A stretch of 64,000 bases of DNA from Pleurocapsa sp. PCC 7319 (lineage in GTDB: Bacteria; Cyanobacteriota; Cyanobacteriia; Cyanobacteriales; Xenococcaceae): contig NZ_KB235922.1 of NCBI RefSeq assembly GCF_000332195.1, forward strand, positions 4,313,322 through 4,377,321, given 5' to 3'. The position numbers were made by a program, and so were the translations under genes. Shown one piece after another: positions 8,026 through 14,455 of the stretch. The notes under the pieces were generated by a model, which was not told the origin of the DNA, made no database searches, and saw only the letters and a list, made by a program, of their open reading frames with translations. The first letter of the stretch is position 1. Every line of letters starts with the position of its first letter.

Positions 8026-9567
8026 ATGGATGAAATTCTAGGCGGTACTGGCAATGACTTTTTGGAAGGTACTAACGCAGATGACTTAATCAAAGGATTT
8101 TCTGGTATCGATAATTTATTTGGTTTAGGTGGTGACGATTCTATAGAAGGGGGGACTGGTACTGACTTGATTGAGGGTGGTGCTGGTGATGATACCCTCG
8201 AAGGACAAATAGGCAATGATATTGTCATGGGTGGCAATGGCAACGATGATATCCGAGAACCAAGAGGTATTTTAGGAGCTCTTGGCCGTGATGATTTTCT
8301 TGATGGCGGAGCAGGGAACGATACTATAACTGGAGAACGGGGTGAAGATACACTCGACGGTGGTGATGGCGATGACGAACTTGATGGAGGCAATCAAAAT
8401 GACACCGTGGTTGGGGGGAATGGCAACGATGTTCTCCAAGGAGGTCGCCAAAACGATATCTTATTAGGTGGTAGAGGTACCGACGATCTTGAAGGAGGAG
8501 AGGGCGATGACACTCTCGATGGTGGTCTAGGGACAGACACTTTCGATGGTGGAACGGGCAATGATACCGCAACCTATGAATATTCCTTTACTCCCGATGG
8601 AATTGAAGGAGATTTAGGCTCTGGACAAGTAACCTTTAGCAGTGGGATAACCGAAACTCTTATCAGTATCGAAAATCTAATTGGTTCTCAGAATGATGAT
8701 GACATTAACGGAAGTGATGGTGATAATGTTCTCGACGGTAGTAACGGCGATGACCTTATAAATGGAAATTTAGGGAGTGATACCGTTATTGGTGGTAACG
8801 GGGATGATACTCTCGACGGTGGTCTAGATGAAATGACCGCAGACACCTTAGATGGTGGCGCGGGTAACGATACCGCAACCTATGAACATTTTGATACTGA
8901 TACTATTGATGCACTTGAGGTATTTCTAGGACAAGACAATGACAATGAAGGCATAGCACAATTCACCTTCTTAGAGGTAGAAGATTCACTCCTGAGCATA
9001 GAAAATTTCGTTGGTAGTCAGGTTGGTGACGAAATAACCGGAAATAATGATGATAATATTCTCGACGGTAGTGGCGGTTTTGACTTGATATTTGGAGGGT
9101 TGGGAAATGATACGCTTATTGGTGGTAATGATAATGTTGGTAACGAGCTTTATGGTAATGAAGGTGATGATAGTCTTGAAGGCAGTAATGGTGATGACTT
9201 TGAAATAAGTGGCGGGGCAGGTAACGATAATCTCACAGGAGGTTCAGGTAACGATAATTTAACAGGAGATTCAGGTAGCGATCACTTCATTTTTCATCCT
9301 TCTTCTGGTAGTGATATTGATATTATTACGGATTTTGAACCAGGCGTGGATCGAATTGAAATAAATAATGACGGCGATTTTACTTTTTCAGATCTGGAGT
9401 TTAATGTCGATGGAGTCCTAGATGCTGGTGATGTTGGTGCTGGAGTAGTCAGCATTAGTGATTCTAATTTGATCCTTGATTTCTCAATCTTTCCATCTAT
9501 TGATAATGCCGAAATTACGCTCCAAAACATTACATCGCTAGATAGTACCGACATTGTATTTGTGTAG
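8026..9567 (+). CDS. RTX-type calcium-binding repeat protein
   Basis: The 513-residue protein is built almost entirely of GGxGxDxLx nonapeptides (GGTGNDFLEG, GGNGNDVLQG, GGDGDDELDG), which bind calcium in a beta-roll. There is no N-terminal signal peptide. The C-terminal part (SDIDIITDFEPGVDRIEINN) is the usual uncleaved type I secretion region after the repeats. It is expected to leave the cell through an ABC/HlyD/TolC channel. No enzymatic domain is visible, so it is probably structural or a small S-layer/adhesion factor. The ATG follows GAGAGGTAATC, a good ribosome binding site, about 40 bp after array B. Confidence 0.88.
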   Translation: MDEILGGTGNDFLEGTNADDLIKGFSGIDNLFGLGGDDSIEGGTGTDLIEGGAGDDTLEGQIGNDIVMGGNGNDDIREPRGILGALGRDDFLDGGAGNDTITGERGEDTLDGGDGDDELDGGNQNDTVVGGNGNDVLQGGRQNDILLGGRGTDDLEGGEGDDTLDGGLGTDTFDGGTGNDTATYEYSFTPDGIEGDLGSGQVTFSSGITETLISIENLIGSQNDDDINGSDGDNVLDGSNGDDLINGNLGSDTVIGGNGDDTLDGGLDEMTADTLDGGAGNDTATYEHFDTDTIDALEVFLGQDNDNEGIAQFTFLEVEDSLLSIENFVGSQVGDEITGNNDDNILDGSGGFDLIFGGLGNDTLIGGNDNVGNELYGNEGDDSLEGSNGDDFEISGGAGNDNLTGGSGNDNLTGDSGSDHFIFHPSSGSDIDIITDFEPGVDRIEINNDGDFTFSDLEFNVDGVLDAGDVGAGVVSISDSNLILDFSIFPSIDNAEITLQNITSLDSTDIVFV

Positions 9568-9647
9568 TTTTTAGTAAACACCATCAGAACTAAATTAACT
9601 ACAAAAAGAAGATGAATTCTAAATCAATTTATTCTTCAGATTTTAAG

Positions 9648-9687
9648 GCGATCGCTTATATTTTTCCTCTAGCTTCAGAGCGATCGC
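9648..9687. repeat. HIP1-ended palindromic element, copy 1
   Basis: GCGATCGC-TTATATTTTT-CCTCTAGCTTCA-GAGCGATCGC. The core CTCTAGCT is shared with copies at 12386, 13681 and 13811. It lies just before the 9717 gene and supplies the first codons of a longer in-frame ORF that I do not accept as coding. Confidence 0.7.
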
Positions 9688-9716
9688 TTTCCCTAAAAAA
9701 GTTTCAAGACAAGAAA

Positions 9717-10007
9717 ATGAGTAAAAGATCGATATGTTTAAAAAACAATAATTCTCATCGAAAAGTATCTTATTTTCCACTTTCCAAATCACTCAAAATT
9801 TCTAGTAGTATTTGTGCTGTAATTGGCGGGGTAATGTTGGCGGCAAAACTGGGTATAAGTAGTTATGGTTTTGTATTTTTAGCTTTAAGTTCTAGTCAAC
9901 TATTAGTTGCTAGTATTCAAAATAAAGACTATTTAACTACAATTTATGCTGGCTCTATTTTTATTTTTGTTGATTGTTTAGGAGTCTATAGATGGCTACT
10001 AACTTAA
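9717..10007 (+). CDS. Small membrane protein, unknown function
   Basis: This gives 96 residues from ATG 9717; the longer frame from 9612 reads through a palindromic repeat and is rejected. After a basic N-terminus (MSKRSICLKNNNSHRK) there are about three membrane segments (SICAVIGGVMLAAKL, YGFVFLALSSSQLLVASI, TIYAGSIFIFVDCLGVY). The 3' end overlaps the next gene by 16 bases, so the two are probably translationally coupled. I do not recognise the family. Confidence 0.55.
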   Translation: MSKRSICLKNNNSHRKVSYFPLSKSLKISSSICAVIGGVMLAAKLGISSYGFVFLALSSSQLLVASIQNKDYLTTIYAGSIFIFVDCLGVYRWLLT

Positions 10008-10474
10008 ATTGGTATAATCAAGAAATTGCAGATCTAACTCTACAAGAAGTGTACCAAAAAGCAAATTTAGATCGGCCAGGAGATATTCCTAGAATCATCA
10101 GATTATTTGAAAATCCTCAAAGTCCCATTGCATTACCAGGAAAAATTAGTCTTCATAACCATGATTGTCTCCATATCCTTTTAGGTAGAGGTGTCACATC
10201 CCAGGATGAGGCTTTTGTAATTGGTTTTACTATGGGGAATGATAGTAAAACAAAACTCTGGCATATCAAAATATTTAAGTTTTTATCTCGGTTTATTTAT
10301 CCTTCAAAATATCGATTTACTCTACAGGAAATGAAGATATTTGATTTGGGTTTTAAGTCTGGTCGTAATTTACCAATACGAAATATTAATCAAGTTAATT
10401 TTACTACTTTTTATGATTGCAAAATTAACTATTTGCGCTCATTATTTAGTATTGATATAACTACCGCATTATGA
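9992..10474 (+). CDS. Conserved hypothetical protein, Coq4-like features
   Basis: The protein has 160 residues, from an ATG inside the end of the upstream membrane-protein gene and preceded by TTAGGAG. The central part LHNHDCLHILLGRGVTSQDE then AFVIGFTMGN looks like the HDxxH helix and following glutamate of Coq4-type proteins, which bind a metal and act in quinone synthesis. The match is by eye only. It could also be a distinct cyanobacterial family; no quinone genes are nearby. Confidence 0.5.
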   Translation: MATNLNWYNQEIADLTLQEVYQKANLDRPGDIPRIIRLFENPQSPIALPGKISLHNHDCLHILLGRGVTSQDEAFVIGFTMGNDSKTKLWHIKIFKFLSRFIYPSKYRFTLQEMKIFDLGFKSGRNLPIRNINQVNFTTFYDCKINYLRSLFSIDITTAL

Positions 10475-10550
10475 GAATAATTAGATTTTTTTGAGTAGAT
10501 TTTATACTAATTCCCAAATCTTAGCTAAATCCAATACAAAACCCGATAAA

Positions 10551-10612
10551 ACTCGATACAATGTCAAAATATTGGCAGTAATTCTCATTTCCATACTCAG
10601 TCAAAAGTCAGC
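10551..10612 (+). promoter_or_regulatory. Type-1 TCAGT direct-repeat array C, upstream of a 55-codon gene
   Basis: Unit T positions are 10553, 10564, 10575 (a GGCAGT variant), 10585, 10597 and 10608, again 11-11-10-12-11. The bases between units differ strongly from arrays A and B while the register is kept. A TATAAA box (10615-10620) follows. The next real start codon is at 10753. Confidence 0.7.
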
Positions 10613-10752
10613 GAATATAAAGATATCAAAAATATCACAGAAAAAAGATTGGCTGAAATATTTGTTTTCAGATATTCTAAAATGCTTTAAAAAAAGTTAG
10701 TAGGTATTAAAAAGACATCAGGCGATCGCTCTAATTTTGGAGGGAAAAACCA

Positions 10753-10920
10753 ATGTGTTGGCTCAAAAATAAATCGATTACAAAAGTACTAATTTGGTTG
10801 ACAACAGAAATTTTATTTAACTTCGTGGGCATCGATGACTTAGCTGATTACAGCGAGTTCGTTTTTGAAAACAATTCTGACAAGAACGCAGCTAAACTTA
10901 CTATCGTTATTCAAACATAA
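10753..10920 (+). CDS. Small hypothetical protein (55 residues)
   Basis: It starts at ATG 10753 with a strong ribosome binding site, GGAGGG, about 8 bases upstream, and ends at TAA 10918-10920. It reads MCWLKNKSITKVLIWLTTEI, then LFNFVGIDDLADYSEFVFEN and a polar tail. The first half is amphipathic and could be one membrane-associated helix; the DLADYSEF segment looks conserved. It lies downstream of array C and is followed by a hairpin terminator, which supports a separate transcript. Its function is unknown. Confidence 0.55.
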   Translation: MCWLKNKSITKVLIWLTTEILFNFVGIDDLADYSEFVFENNSDKNAAKLTIVIQT

Positions 10921-10983
10921 AAACTAGAGATGATGAATTGCTCAGTACCATTATTTCTCAAGTTAATAACTTTAAAGAATTAA

Positions 10984-11040
10984 TAAGAGTGATCGTATTT
11001 GGCGATCAGTCGGCTACTTGGAGTGCGATCGCTCTTTTTT
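10984..11040 (+). terminator. Hairpin terminator after the 55-codon gene
   Basis: AAGAGTGATCG near 10985 can pair (with one G-U) with CGATCGCTCTT near 11026, followed by a run of T to 11040. Confidence 0.5.
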
Positions 11041-11045
11041 CTCAA

Positions 11046-11102
11046 ACTCAGTTATAAGTCAATACAAACTCGGTCGAGATCTCAGTCATCTCTTTGTCAT
11101 AG
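11046..11102 (+). promoter_or_regulatory. Type-2 TCAGT direct-repeat array D, upstream of GRDP-like gene 1
   Basis: Unit T positions are 11048 (CTCAGT), 11059 (GTCAAT), 11070 (CTCGGT), 11082 (CTCAGT) and 11097 (GTCATAG), giving 11-11-12-15. The end CATCTCTTTGTCATAGTTTA is nearly identical in orphan array F. The gene start is about 105 bp downstream. Confidence 0.7.
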
Positions 11103-11201
11103 TTTACCTATTCAGCAGTTTTACTTGGCAACGTATCCACATAATCACTGAATATACAGATATCAATTGAAGTATCTTCAATCAATAAAGAGACAAAAAT
11201 C

Positions 11202-11798
11202 ATGGAAACGACCTGTAGATACTGTTCTTTAGAAAAGGCACTAAAGTATCAAAATGAAAATGTGATTAATCGATTCACTAAACTTTATGAGCTTAGTTTT
11301 GAGGAAGCAAATGATATCTTCTACGAAACTAAGAAATGGCTTTGGCTGATTGCTCAACCTGATTTACCAAAAATGTGGATCATTTATCCCCTCAAGATTA
11401 TTGACGAGATGTGGCATAACTTTATTCTCTTCACTGATGACTATACTCGCTATTGTCTCGATTACTTTGGTCATTATATCCATCATTCACCAACAACAAA
11501 AAGTGAGAGAATTGCCGTTCTAAAAGAGCTTCAAGAAGATTTTTCCGATACTACAAAAAAACAAATCGAAAGAGTTTATCAACAATGTATATCTATTTAT
11601 AATCAGCTAGGATTAGATACCTTATTTAAATGGTACATTGAGTATCCCGAACAATATGGCGCAGATTTTTTCAAACATCGCCGTAAAGATGATTTTTTAG
11701 TTAGAAAACCAACTCCAGAGCTTATAACCTTAGTCAGACAGGTTAAAGCTGGTCGAATTGCTATTACCAAAACTAAGTATTGGACTTTGGACAAATAG
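11202..11798 (+). CDS. GRDP-like (glycine-rich-domain-protein-like) small protein, paralog 1
   Basis: The protein has 198 residues. The core IIDEMWHNFILFTDDYTRYC (residues 67-85) followed by GHYIHHSP (90-97) matches the pattern of the GRDP-like/DUF1399 family: an acidic pair, WH, an aromatic T-x-x-Y and a terminal HHxP. Its role in bacteria is unknown; the histidines could hold a metal. Two cysteines lie near the N-terminus (CRYCSL). A paralog at 12691 matches over the full length. Both genes follow type-2 arrays, so co-regulation is likely. The ATG is preceded by AAAGAGAC. Confidence 0.6.
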   Translation: METTCRYCSLEKALKYQNENVINRFTKLYELSFEEANDIFYETKKWLWLIAQPDLPKMWIIYPLKIIDEMWHNFILFTDDYTRYCLDYFGHYIHHSPTTKSERIAVLKELQEDFSDTTKKQIERVYQQCISIYNQLGLDTLFKWYIEYPEQYGADFFKHRRKDDFLVRKPTPELITLVRQVKAGRIAITKTKYWTLDK

Positions 11799-11801
11799 CA
11801 T

Positions 11802-11843
11802 AATTGTTATTATTCGCGAATGGCGATCATGTTAATAACAATT
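11802..11843. terminator. Inverted repeat between GRDP-like gene 1 and array E
   Basis: AATTGTTATT (11802-11811) and AATAACAATT (11834-11843) are perfect 10-bp complements separated by 22 bases. The right arm touches the first unit of array E. No T-run follows, so it could be a weak terminator or an operator. Confidence 0.4.
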
Positions 11844-11903
11844 CAATACAAAGTCGGCATTTTTTCCATCATTCTCAGTCTCAAACTCGGTAATTACTCT
11901 GTA
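11841..11903 (+). promoter_or_regulatory. Type-1 TCAGT direct-repeat array E
   Basis: Unit T positions are 11843, 11854, a weak unit near 11865, 11875, 11887 and 11898 (TCTGTA), the same register as the other type-1 arrays. It lies directly before the ATP-grasp fragment, whose first in-frame TTG is 50 bp after the last unit. Confidence 0.7.
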
Positions 11904-11947
11904 TCGAACAACAAATAGGATATCTCAATCTATCCTCTGAGCGTCGG

Positions 11948-12436
11948 TTGAAATTTCAGGATATTAAAAGTGTCTTTTGGCGGAATTTTGGCGGTGTGGG
12001 GATTCCCGATTTACAAGATGTTAATCAACAAAAGATAGCTTTTAACGATTCTATGAGTTTGTTGCGATCGCTAATGAAAGTTTGTTCTGCACGGTGGGTT
12101 AATTCTTGGCAAGCTTATCAGTTTCATAAAGAAAAACCATTACAATTGCTTCAAGTCAAGTATTTAGGCATTAAGATACCTGCAACTTTGGTAACAAACA
12201 ATCCTGAGCAAGTCCAAGAATTTACTCAATCTCATCAACAAGTTATTTCTAAACCTGTCTATGGGGGTGCTTATGCTAGAAGCGTAACTAAACCTCAGTT
12301 GGACTTTGAGCGAATAAGCTCAGCTCTTCGTCTTGCACCTGTTACCCTCCAAGAGTATATCCCAGGGACTAATATTCGCACCTATGCGATCGCTTTTTTT
12401 CCTCTAGCTCCAAAGCGATCGCATTTTCTACATTGA
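11948..12436 (+). pseudogene. Fragment of a graspetide-type (MvdC/MvdD-like) ATP-grasp ligase
   Basis: The reading frame is open from about 11894 with no ATG; TTG at 11948 is only a possible start. IKSVFWRNFGGVGIP, LLQVKYLGIKIPATLVTNNP, VISKPVYGG and VTLQEYIPGTNIRTYAI follow the order of cyanobacterial ATP-grasp peptide maturases, which form ester or amide crosslinks in graspetides such as microviridin. About 80-90 N-terminal residues and the whole C-terminal catalytic half are missing. The fragment ends inside a HIP1-ended palindrome that supplies the last residues. It is almost certainly inactive. Confidence 0.65.
12386..12422. repeat. HIP1-ended palindromic element, copy 2 (ends the ATP-grasp frame)
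   Basis: GCGATCGCTTTTTTTCCTCT, then AGCTCCAAAGCGATCGC. The inverted ends GCGATCGCTTT and AAAGCGATCGC can form a hairpin. The ATP-grasp homology stops exactly where the element starts. Confidence 0.75.
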
Positions 12437-12587
12437 GCTTAATGGTGATTTGTTCGTAATCGTTCGTAGGATTTAATACTTCTTGCTTAATTGCTCAGAA
12501 CTTTTACTCATGAAATATCAGTGAATTTAGCTTCATTGTTCAAAGTTAATCTCCGTTAAACGAGAAGTATTGACTCGACAGGTTCAA

Positions 12588-12645
12588 ACTCGGTCATAAG
12601 TCATACAAAACTCGGTCACGATCTCAGGCATGCCTTTGGCACAGT
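12588..12645 (+). promoter_or_regulatory. Type-2 TCAGT direct-repeat array H, upstream of GRDP-like gene 2
   Basis: Unit T positions are 12590 (CTCGGT), 12601 (GTCATA), 12612 (CTCGGT), 12624 (CTCAGG) and 12639 (GGCACAG), spacings 11-11-12-15 as in arrays D and F, though many intervening bases differ. The rest of the 12437-12587 gap holds no gene. Confidence 0.7.
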
Positions 12646-12690
12646 GGAACTATCACGATCGCACAAGATAATCCTCTATTGGATATAACC

Positions 12691-13314
12691 ATGGTTAAAA
12701 CTATTAAAGTTTGCTCCTTACCAAAAGCACTTAGCTACCAAAACGATAATGTTGTCTATCGTTTTACCCAGCTCTATAACATAAGTTTTGAGGATGCTAA
12801 TGATATCTTTGGGGAGACGAAAAAATGGCTGTGGCTGACAGCTCAAGCAAGGGTTCAGGGCATCACGACTCAGCTGTCGATTAAAGATGCCCTCTTTATA
12901 GTGGATGAAATGTGGCATAACTTCATTCTATTTACGGATGATTATTCGCGCTACTGTTTCGATCATTTTGGTTATTTTTTGCATCATAAACCTGCGAAGC
13001 AAAGTGCGCGCTCGCACTATCAGAAATCATACTACCCAGAAAAGTTAAACTCCGACTCTGGGCAATTCACTCAAAAACAAATAAGCAGCCTGAAACAGCA
13101 GTGCAAATTCATTTGCGAACAACTAGGGTCAGATACTCTGCTTAAATGGTTCGTCGAGTTTCCTCAACGATATGATGCAGATTTTTTCAATCATCAGCGT
13201 CATCAGATGTCCTTAGGGTGGATTCCTACAAAAGAGCTCCAGATTTTAGCAGCACATATCAAAACCAGAAAAGTTGTTATCACAACGCGAAGATTGCCCA
13301 CTCAACGATCATAA
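12691..13314 (+). CDS. GRDP-like small protein, paralog 2
   Basis: The protein has 207 residues from ATG 12691. This start gives the same N-terminal length before CSL-x-KAL as paralog 1; a TTG at 12679 is less likely. It carries VDEMWHNFILFTDDYSRYCF (71-90) and GYFLHHKPA, the same histidine pattern as paralog 1. Compared with paralog 1 it has extra residues near 54-66 and around 103-120. Part of the second insert (KQSARSHYQKS) is coded by a GC-rich stretch unlike its surroundings. It is followed after 30 bp by the GG-containing peptide gene, so the two are probably one operon under array H. Confidence 0.6.
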   Translation: MVKTIKVCSLPKALSYQNDNVVYRFTQLYNISFEDANDIFGETKKWLWLTAQARVQGITTQLSIKDALFIVDEMWHNFILFTDDYSRYCFDHFGYFLHHKPAKQSARSHYQKSYYPEKLNSDSGQFTQKQISSLKQQCKFICEQLGSDTLLKWFVEFPQRYDADFFNHQRHQMSLGWIPTKELQILAAHIKTRKVVITTRRLPTQRS

Positions 13315-13344
13315 GAGAGATAAATCTAGATAGGAGATGCAAAG

Positions 13345-13560
13345 ATGCCTGACGAAACCAGATCCTCGCAAGAACAGCTTGACCAAATATTAGCCGTAAT
13401 CAGCACCCAGTCAACCCCATATGTTGAACTCTCTGATGAAGCTATTGCTAACATCATTGGCGGGCTTTATTTGCAAGCTATGGAAACCAAGCAGCGCAAG
13501 AATAAAGATGACACCGATGTCCCTGACTGTCTTATTTGGGATATCGACACGCCCAACTAG
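13345..13560 (+). CDS. Candidate leader-core peptide (GG site), RiPP precursor-like
   Basis: This 71-residue peptide has a good ribosome binding site (AGGAGATGCAAAG before ATG). The first 40 residues look like a leader ending in ELSDEAIANIIGG, the L-S-(D/E)-E-x-(L/I)-x-x-(I/V)-x-G-G pattern cut by C39 peptidases. The remaining 31 residues are polar with a single Cys (DVPDCLIWDIDTPN at the end) and are rich in Asp, Lys and Thr. A peptide with a graspetide-like core would fit the ATP-grasp fragment upstream, but the link is inference. It could also be a small non-exported protein. Confidence 0.5.
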   Translation: MPDETRSSQEQLDQILAVISTQSTPYVELSDEAIANIIGGLYLQAMETKQRKNKDDTDVPDCLIWDIDTPN

Positions 13561-13601
13561 GGTTTCGCTTACAAGTCAATAACTTACAGGTGTTATTAGC
13601 C

Positions 13602-13748
13602 ATGAATAATGACACAGAACAATCCCAGAGTCCTAAAGAGAAGATCAAAATCAACTATCAGGAGATTGACAGAAGAGTAAGCGATCTCTTTTTTTCCTCT
13701 AGCTCCAAAGTGATCGCTTTTTATTTATCTACAAAATTTGTCATATAA
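13602..13748 (+). pseudogene. Short truncated ORF ended by a palindromic repeat
   Basis: From ATG 13602 it reads MNNDTEQSQSPKEKIKINYQ, then EIDRRVS, and then enters the HIP1-ended repeat (13681-13717), which gives the low-complexity tail DLFFSSSSKVIAFY. The first 27 residues look like the genuine start of a protein whose remainder is lost. It follows the candidate peptide gene by 41 bp. Confidence 0.4.
13681..13717. repeat. HIP1-ended palindromic element, copy 3 (diverged)
   Basis: GCGATCTCTTTTTTTCCTCT, then AGCTCCAAAGTGATCGC. It is the same core as copy 2 with two decayed HIP1 bases, and it ends the 13602 frame. Confidence 0.7.
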
Positions 13749-13749
13749 A

Positions 13750-13778
13750 ACTCAAAACGAAGTCAAATACTTGTCAAT
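13750..13778 (+). promoter_or_regulatory. Partial TCA direct-repeat array I
   Basis: CTCAAA, GTCAAA and GTCAAT have their T at 13752, 13763 and 13774 (11-11). No further units follow. It could be a relic of a full array. Confidence 0.4.
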
Positions 13779-13810
13779 ATTTATAAAATTGATTTTGTAT
13801 ATTTTATCAA

Positions 13811-13845
13811 GCGATCGCTTTTTCTTCTAGCTTCAAAGTAATCGC
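13811..13845. repeat. HIP1-ended palindromic element, copy 4
   Basis: GCGATCGCTTTTTCTTCTAG, then CTTCAAAGTAATCGC. Same layout as copies 1-3, with the right HIP1 end decayed. Confidence 0.65.
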
Positions 13846-13858
13846 TCTTATTTCTAAA

Positions 13859-13916
13859 ACTCAAATATAAGTCAATACAAACTCAGTCAAGTTTTCAGTC
13901 ATCTCTTTGTCATAGT
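13859..13916 (+). promoter_or_regulatory. Orphan type-2 TCAGT direct-repeat array F
   Basis: Unit T positions are 13861, 13872, 13883, 13895 and 13910, the exact 11-11-12-15 spacing of arrays D and H. The following bases, including TGAAGTATCT near 13952, resemble the leader after array D. No GRDP-like gene follows; a HIP1-stem terminator begins about 65 bp on. It looks like a promoter that lost its gene. Confidence 0.65.
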
Positions 13917-13980
13917 TTATTTATTCGACAAATCCTGGAATTGTTCGTACTGAAGTATCTATTTCAATAAGAATTCAAAA

Positions 13981-14023
13981 AAGCGATCGCATTTATAATT
14001 ATTGTCAGAGCGATCGCTTTTTT
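13981..14023 (+). terminator. HIP1-stem intrinsic terminator
   Basis: AAGCGATCGC (13981-13990) pairs with GCGATCGCTT (14010-14019), followed by T residues. It separates orphan array F from array G. Confidence 0.7.
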
Positions 14024-14151
14024 CGTTTCAGAACGGAGATCGCCTCTTGGCAGTAATTCTGATCGCGAAAAGTCAATACTGTCTTTACTATTTAAAGGTT
14101 TTAACAAAGCGATCATTAAATACAAACTAAATTGAAATCAAGTTAGTGACA

Positions 14152-14214
14152 ACTCAATACAAAGTCAGCAACTTGTCAGTTGTTCTCAGTCTTAAACTCG
14201 GTAATCATTCTGTA
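14152..14214 (+). promoter_or_regulatory. Type-1 TCAGT direct-repeat array G, upstream of GG-leader peptide gene
   Basis: Unit T positions are 14154, 14165, 14176, 14186, 14198 and 14209 (11-11-10-12-11), ending in TCTGTAAC and a TATGTA box. Without the MITE now inserted downstream, the last unit would lie about 67 bp before the peptide start codon. Confidence 0.75.
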
Positions 14215-14226
14215 ACTATGTAATTG

Positions 14227-14397
14227 CTGACTGCCTGACACAAGTACCTCAAACTACCTTTCTGTAAGGATTATGGTTTTTTCAGTAAAAAGGTGTTTTT
14301 TGACAAAGCGATCACATCAAAACATTGAAATAGCGTACTGACAAAATCCAATTTCTACGGAAAATATAGGATTGACATAGATGTGTCAGGCAGTCAG
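14227..14397. mobile_element. 171-bp MITE with 16-bp terminal inverted repeats
   Basis: The left end CTGACTGCCTGACACA (14227-14242) is the exact reverse complement of TGTGTCAGGCAGTCAG (14382-14397). The element is flanked by the 9-bp direct repeat ATGTAATTG at 14218-14226 and 14398-14406, a clean target-site duplication. There is no transposase inside. A 9-bp duplication is common for IS4-type transposases, one of which would have to act in trans. Confidence 0.85.
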
Positions 14398-14455
14398 ATG
14401 TAATTGTTCAAGAAATTGAACATTTAAATAAGTAAAAAACACAAAGGAGAAATAG

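Larger units (their letters stand above)
13749..14455. other. Non-coding 700 bp with arrays, palindromes and a MITE
   Basis: I see no convincing gene here. In order it holds partial array I, HIP1 element copy 4, orphan type-2 array F, a HIP1-stem terminator, type-1 array G and a 171-bp MITE. A 22-codon ORF at 14273 lies inside the MITE and is not credible. Confidence 0.7.

Noticed and set aside
8007-8572. Long minus-strand frames opposite the RTX gene
   Set aside because: They are mirror images of the glycine/aspartate repeats (Pro/Ser- or His-rich) and not genes.
9612-9716. N-terminal extension of the small membrane protein
   Set aside because: The extension is coded by the HIP1-ended repeat (AIAYIFPLASERS), which gives similar residues in other broken frames.
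10491-10700. A 69-residue frame on the + strand
   Set aside because: It starts at TTG without a ribosome binding site, overlaps array C, and has a random-looking composition.
12679-12690. TTG 12679 as start of the second GRDP-like gene
   Set aside because: ATG 12691 gives an N-terminus equal in length to the paralog.
6638-14214. The arrays as Pho boxes or HLR1 (RpaB) sites
   Set aside because: The units are (C/G)TCAGT, not CTTAACCT-like or (G/T)TTACA-like, although the 11-bp phasing is similar.
14273-14341. A 22-codon ORF with AAGGA upstream
   Set aside because: It lies wholly inside the MITE and has no recognisable leader or core.
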